64,000 bases of DNA from Mitsuaria sp. 7 (GTDB taxonomy: Bacteria > Pseudomonadota > Gammaproteobacteria > Burkholderiales > Burkholderiaceae_C), in the NCBI RefSeq assembly GCF_001653795.1, contig NZ_CP011514.1, positions 3,056,279 to 3,120,278 on the forward strand, given 5' to 3'. Below are positions 63,341 to 64,000 of this stretch, piece by piece. Position 1 is the first letter of the stretch; every line of letters starts with the position of its first letter. Below the pieces are notes generated by a model that made no database searches, was not told the DNA's origin, and worked only from the letters and a program-made list of their open reading frames with translations. The translations under genes were made by a program, and so were the position numbers.

Positions 63341-63505
63341 GACGTGCGGGCGAATGGCGCCCAACGAGGCCATCGACGGCCGGACCGGACGACGACCAGC
63401 GCCCGCCCCTCAACGCCTGACCCCGTGGCATCGCCCCCGAAACCGCATGAGCCCATGCGGGTTCCGCATTTGTCCGGTCCCTCCCCGCACGCGATAGTGG
63501 CCGCC

Positions 63506-64000
63506 ATGTGCCAACTGCTGGGAATGAACTGCAACAGCGATGCAGCGATCACCTTCTCCTTCACCGGGTTCGCTGCCCGAGGCGGTCGCACCGCGGAGCA
63601 CATCGACGGCTGGGGCATGGCCTTCTACGAGCGCTCCGGCTGCCGCGTCTTCCATGACGACCAGCCGGCGAGCGAGTCGCCGCTCGCGGAGTTCCTGAGC
63701 CGCTACCCCATCAAGTCGCGGATCGTGATCGCGCATCTGCGCCGCGCGACGCAGGGCGAGGTGACGCTCTCCAACTGCCATCCCTTCCAGCGCGAATGGC
63801 TGGGGCAGACCTGGGTGTTCGCCAACAACGGCGACCTGAAGGACTTCCAGCCGGTGCTCGACGGCCCGTACCGGCCTGTCGGCAGCACCGACAGTGAGCG
63901 GGCCTTCTGTTGGCTACTGCAGGAGCTGCGCAAGCGCTTCGCGGACCGCGCTCACGACCGCGATCCGCCGCCGTCCTGGCGCGAGCTCGCGCCCCACGTC
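63506..64000 (+). CDS. Class II glutamine amidotransferase, partial
   Basis: The first 165 residues of a cytosolic Ntn-hydrolase; the 3' end is outside the window. The chain starts MCQLLGMNCN, so removal of Met exposes Cys2 as the nucleophile. HIDGWGMAFYE, IVIAHLRRATQGEVTLSNCHPFQRE and FANNGDLKDF are characteristic of the YafJ/GATase_4-like group, which releases ammonia from glutamine or acts on gamma-glutamyl compounds. The substrate is not known. Divergent from the DUF305 operon, with a shared upstream region of about 230 bp. Confidence 0.92.
   Translation, partial: MCQLLGMNCNSDAAITFSFTGFAARGGRTAEHIDGWGMAFYERSGCRVFHDDQPASESPLAEFLSRYPIKSRIVIAHLRRATQGEVTLSNCHPFQREWLGQTWVFANNGDLKDFQPVLDGPYRPVGSTDSERAFCWLLQELRKRFADRAHDRDPPPSWRELAPHV

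Overview
The window is a stretch of bacterial chromosome with very high GC content. It most likely comes from a betaproteobacterium of the order Burkholderiales, in the Roseateles/Mitsuaria/Rubrivivax neighbourhood. This is inferred from the complete TctCBA/TctDE tricarboxylate system, the hemH...S4-protein, grpE, dnaK, dnaJ block, the single-domain H-NS protein and the codon use. No rRNA, tRNA, CRISPR array, phage or insertion sequence was seen. Both ends cut through genes.

Layout. 0-9.6 kb: a two-partner secretion operon on the minus strand, with the transporter TpsB followed by a giant exoprotein TpsA that runs off the left edge. 9.9-11.4 kb: a small minus-strand cluster that looks like a toxin with two immunity-like proteins; the toxin frame is broken twice. 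11.5-13.6 kb: a DsbA-family isomerase and two lipoproteins. 13.8-19.7 kb: a tightly overlapping operon of a pseudokinase-HDOD protein, a Ser/Thr kinase-HDOD-GAF protein and an S41 peptidase. 19.8-24.5 kb: the helicase HrpA, carrying two repeat-derived insertions, a composite REP element and a VOC protein. 24.6-26.9 kb: ArgA, YggX and an H-NS protein. 27.1-34.5 kb: a GGDEF-EAL protein, primase DnaG and sigma-70 RpoD. 34.7-36.8 kb: an adenylate cyclase-FHA fusion and ferrochelatase. 36.9-42.4 kb: TctA, TctB and TctC, divergent from the two-component system TctD-TctE. 42.4-48.5 kb: an Hsp15-like S4 protein, an unknown membrane protein, GrpE, DnaK and DnaJ. 48.7-52.1 kb: a receiver-TPR protein and an EptA-type phosphoethanolamine transferase. 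52.1-53.2 kb: a two-gene HEPN module that appears less GC-rich. 53.2-57.1 kb: an SOS-box-controlled radical SAM protein, then an amidohydrolase-MFS operon divergent from a LysR regulator. 58.2-59.9 kb: a bacterial O-GlcNAc-transferase-like protein. 59.9-63.3 kb: a four-gene operon of DUF305 protein, YVTN beta-propeller, ECF sigma factor and anti-sigma factor. 63.5 kb to the end: a partial class II glutamine amidotransferase.

How the genes work together. The heat-shock genes grpE and dnaK each have a sigma-32-like promoter of identical spacing. The DUF305 operon has a sigma-E-like promoter that its own sigma factor could recognise. The radical SAM gene has a near-consensus LexA box over its -10 element and probably a leaderless message. 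The Tct genes form a substrate-responsive uptake locus that seems to have been placed between hemH and its usual chaperone neighbours. The kinase/pseudokinase HDOD operon is the best candidate here for an undescribed signalling system; the broken toxin cluster and the HEPN pair are the best candidates for conflict systems.
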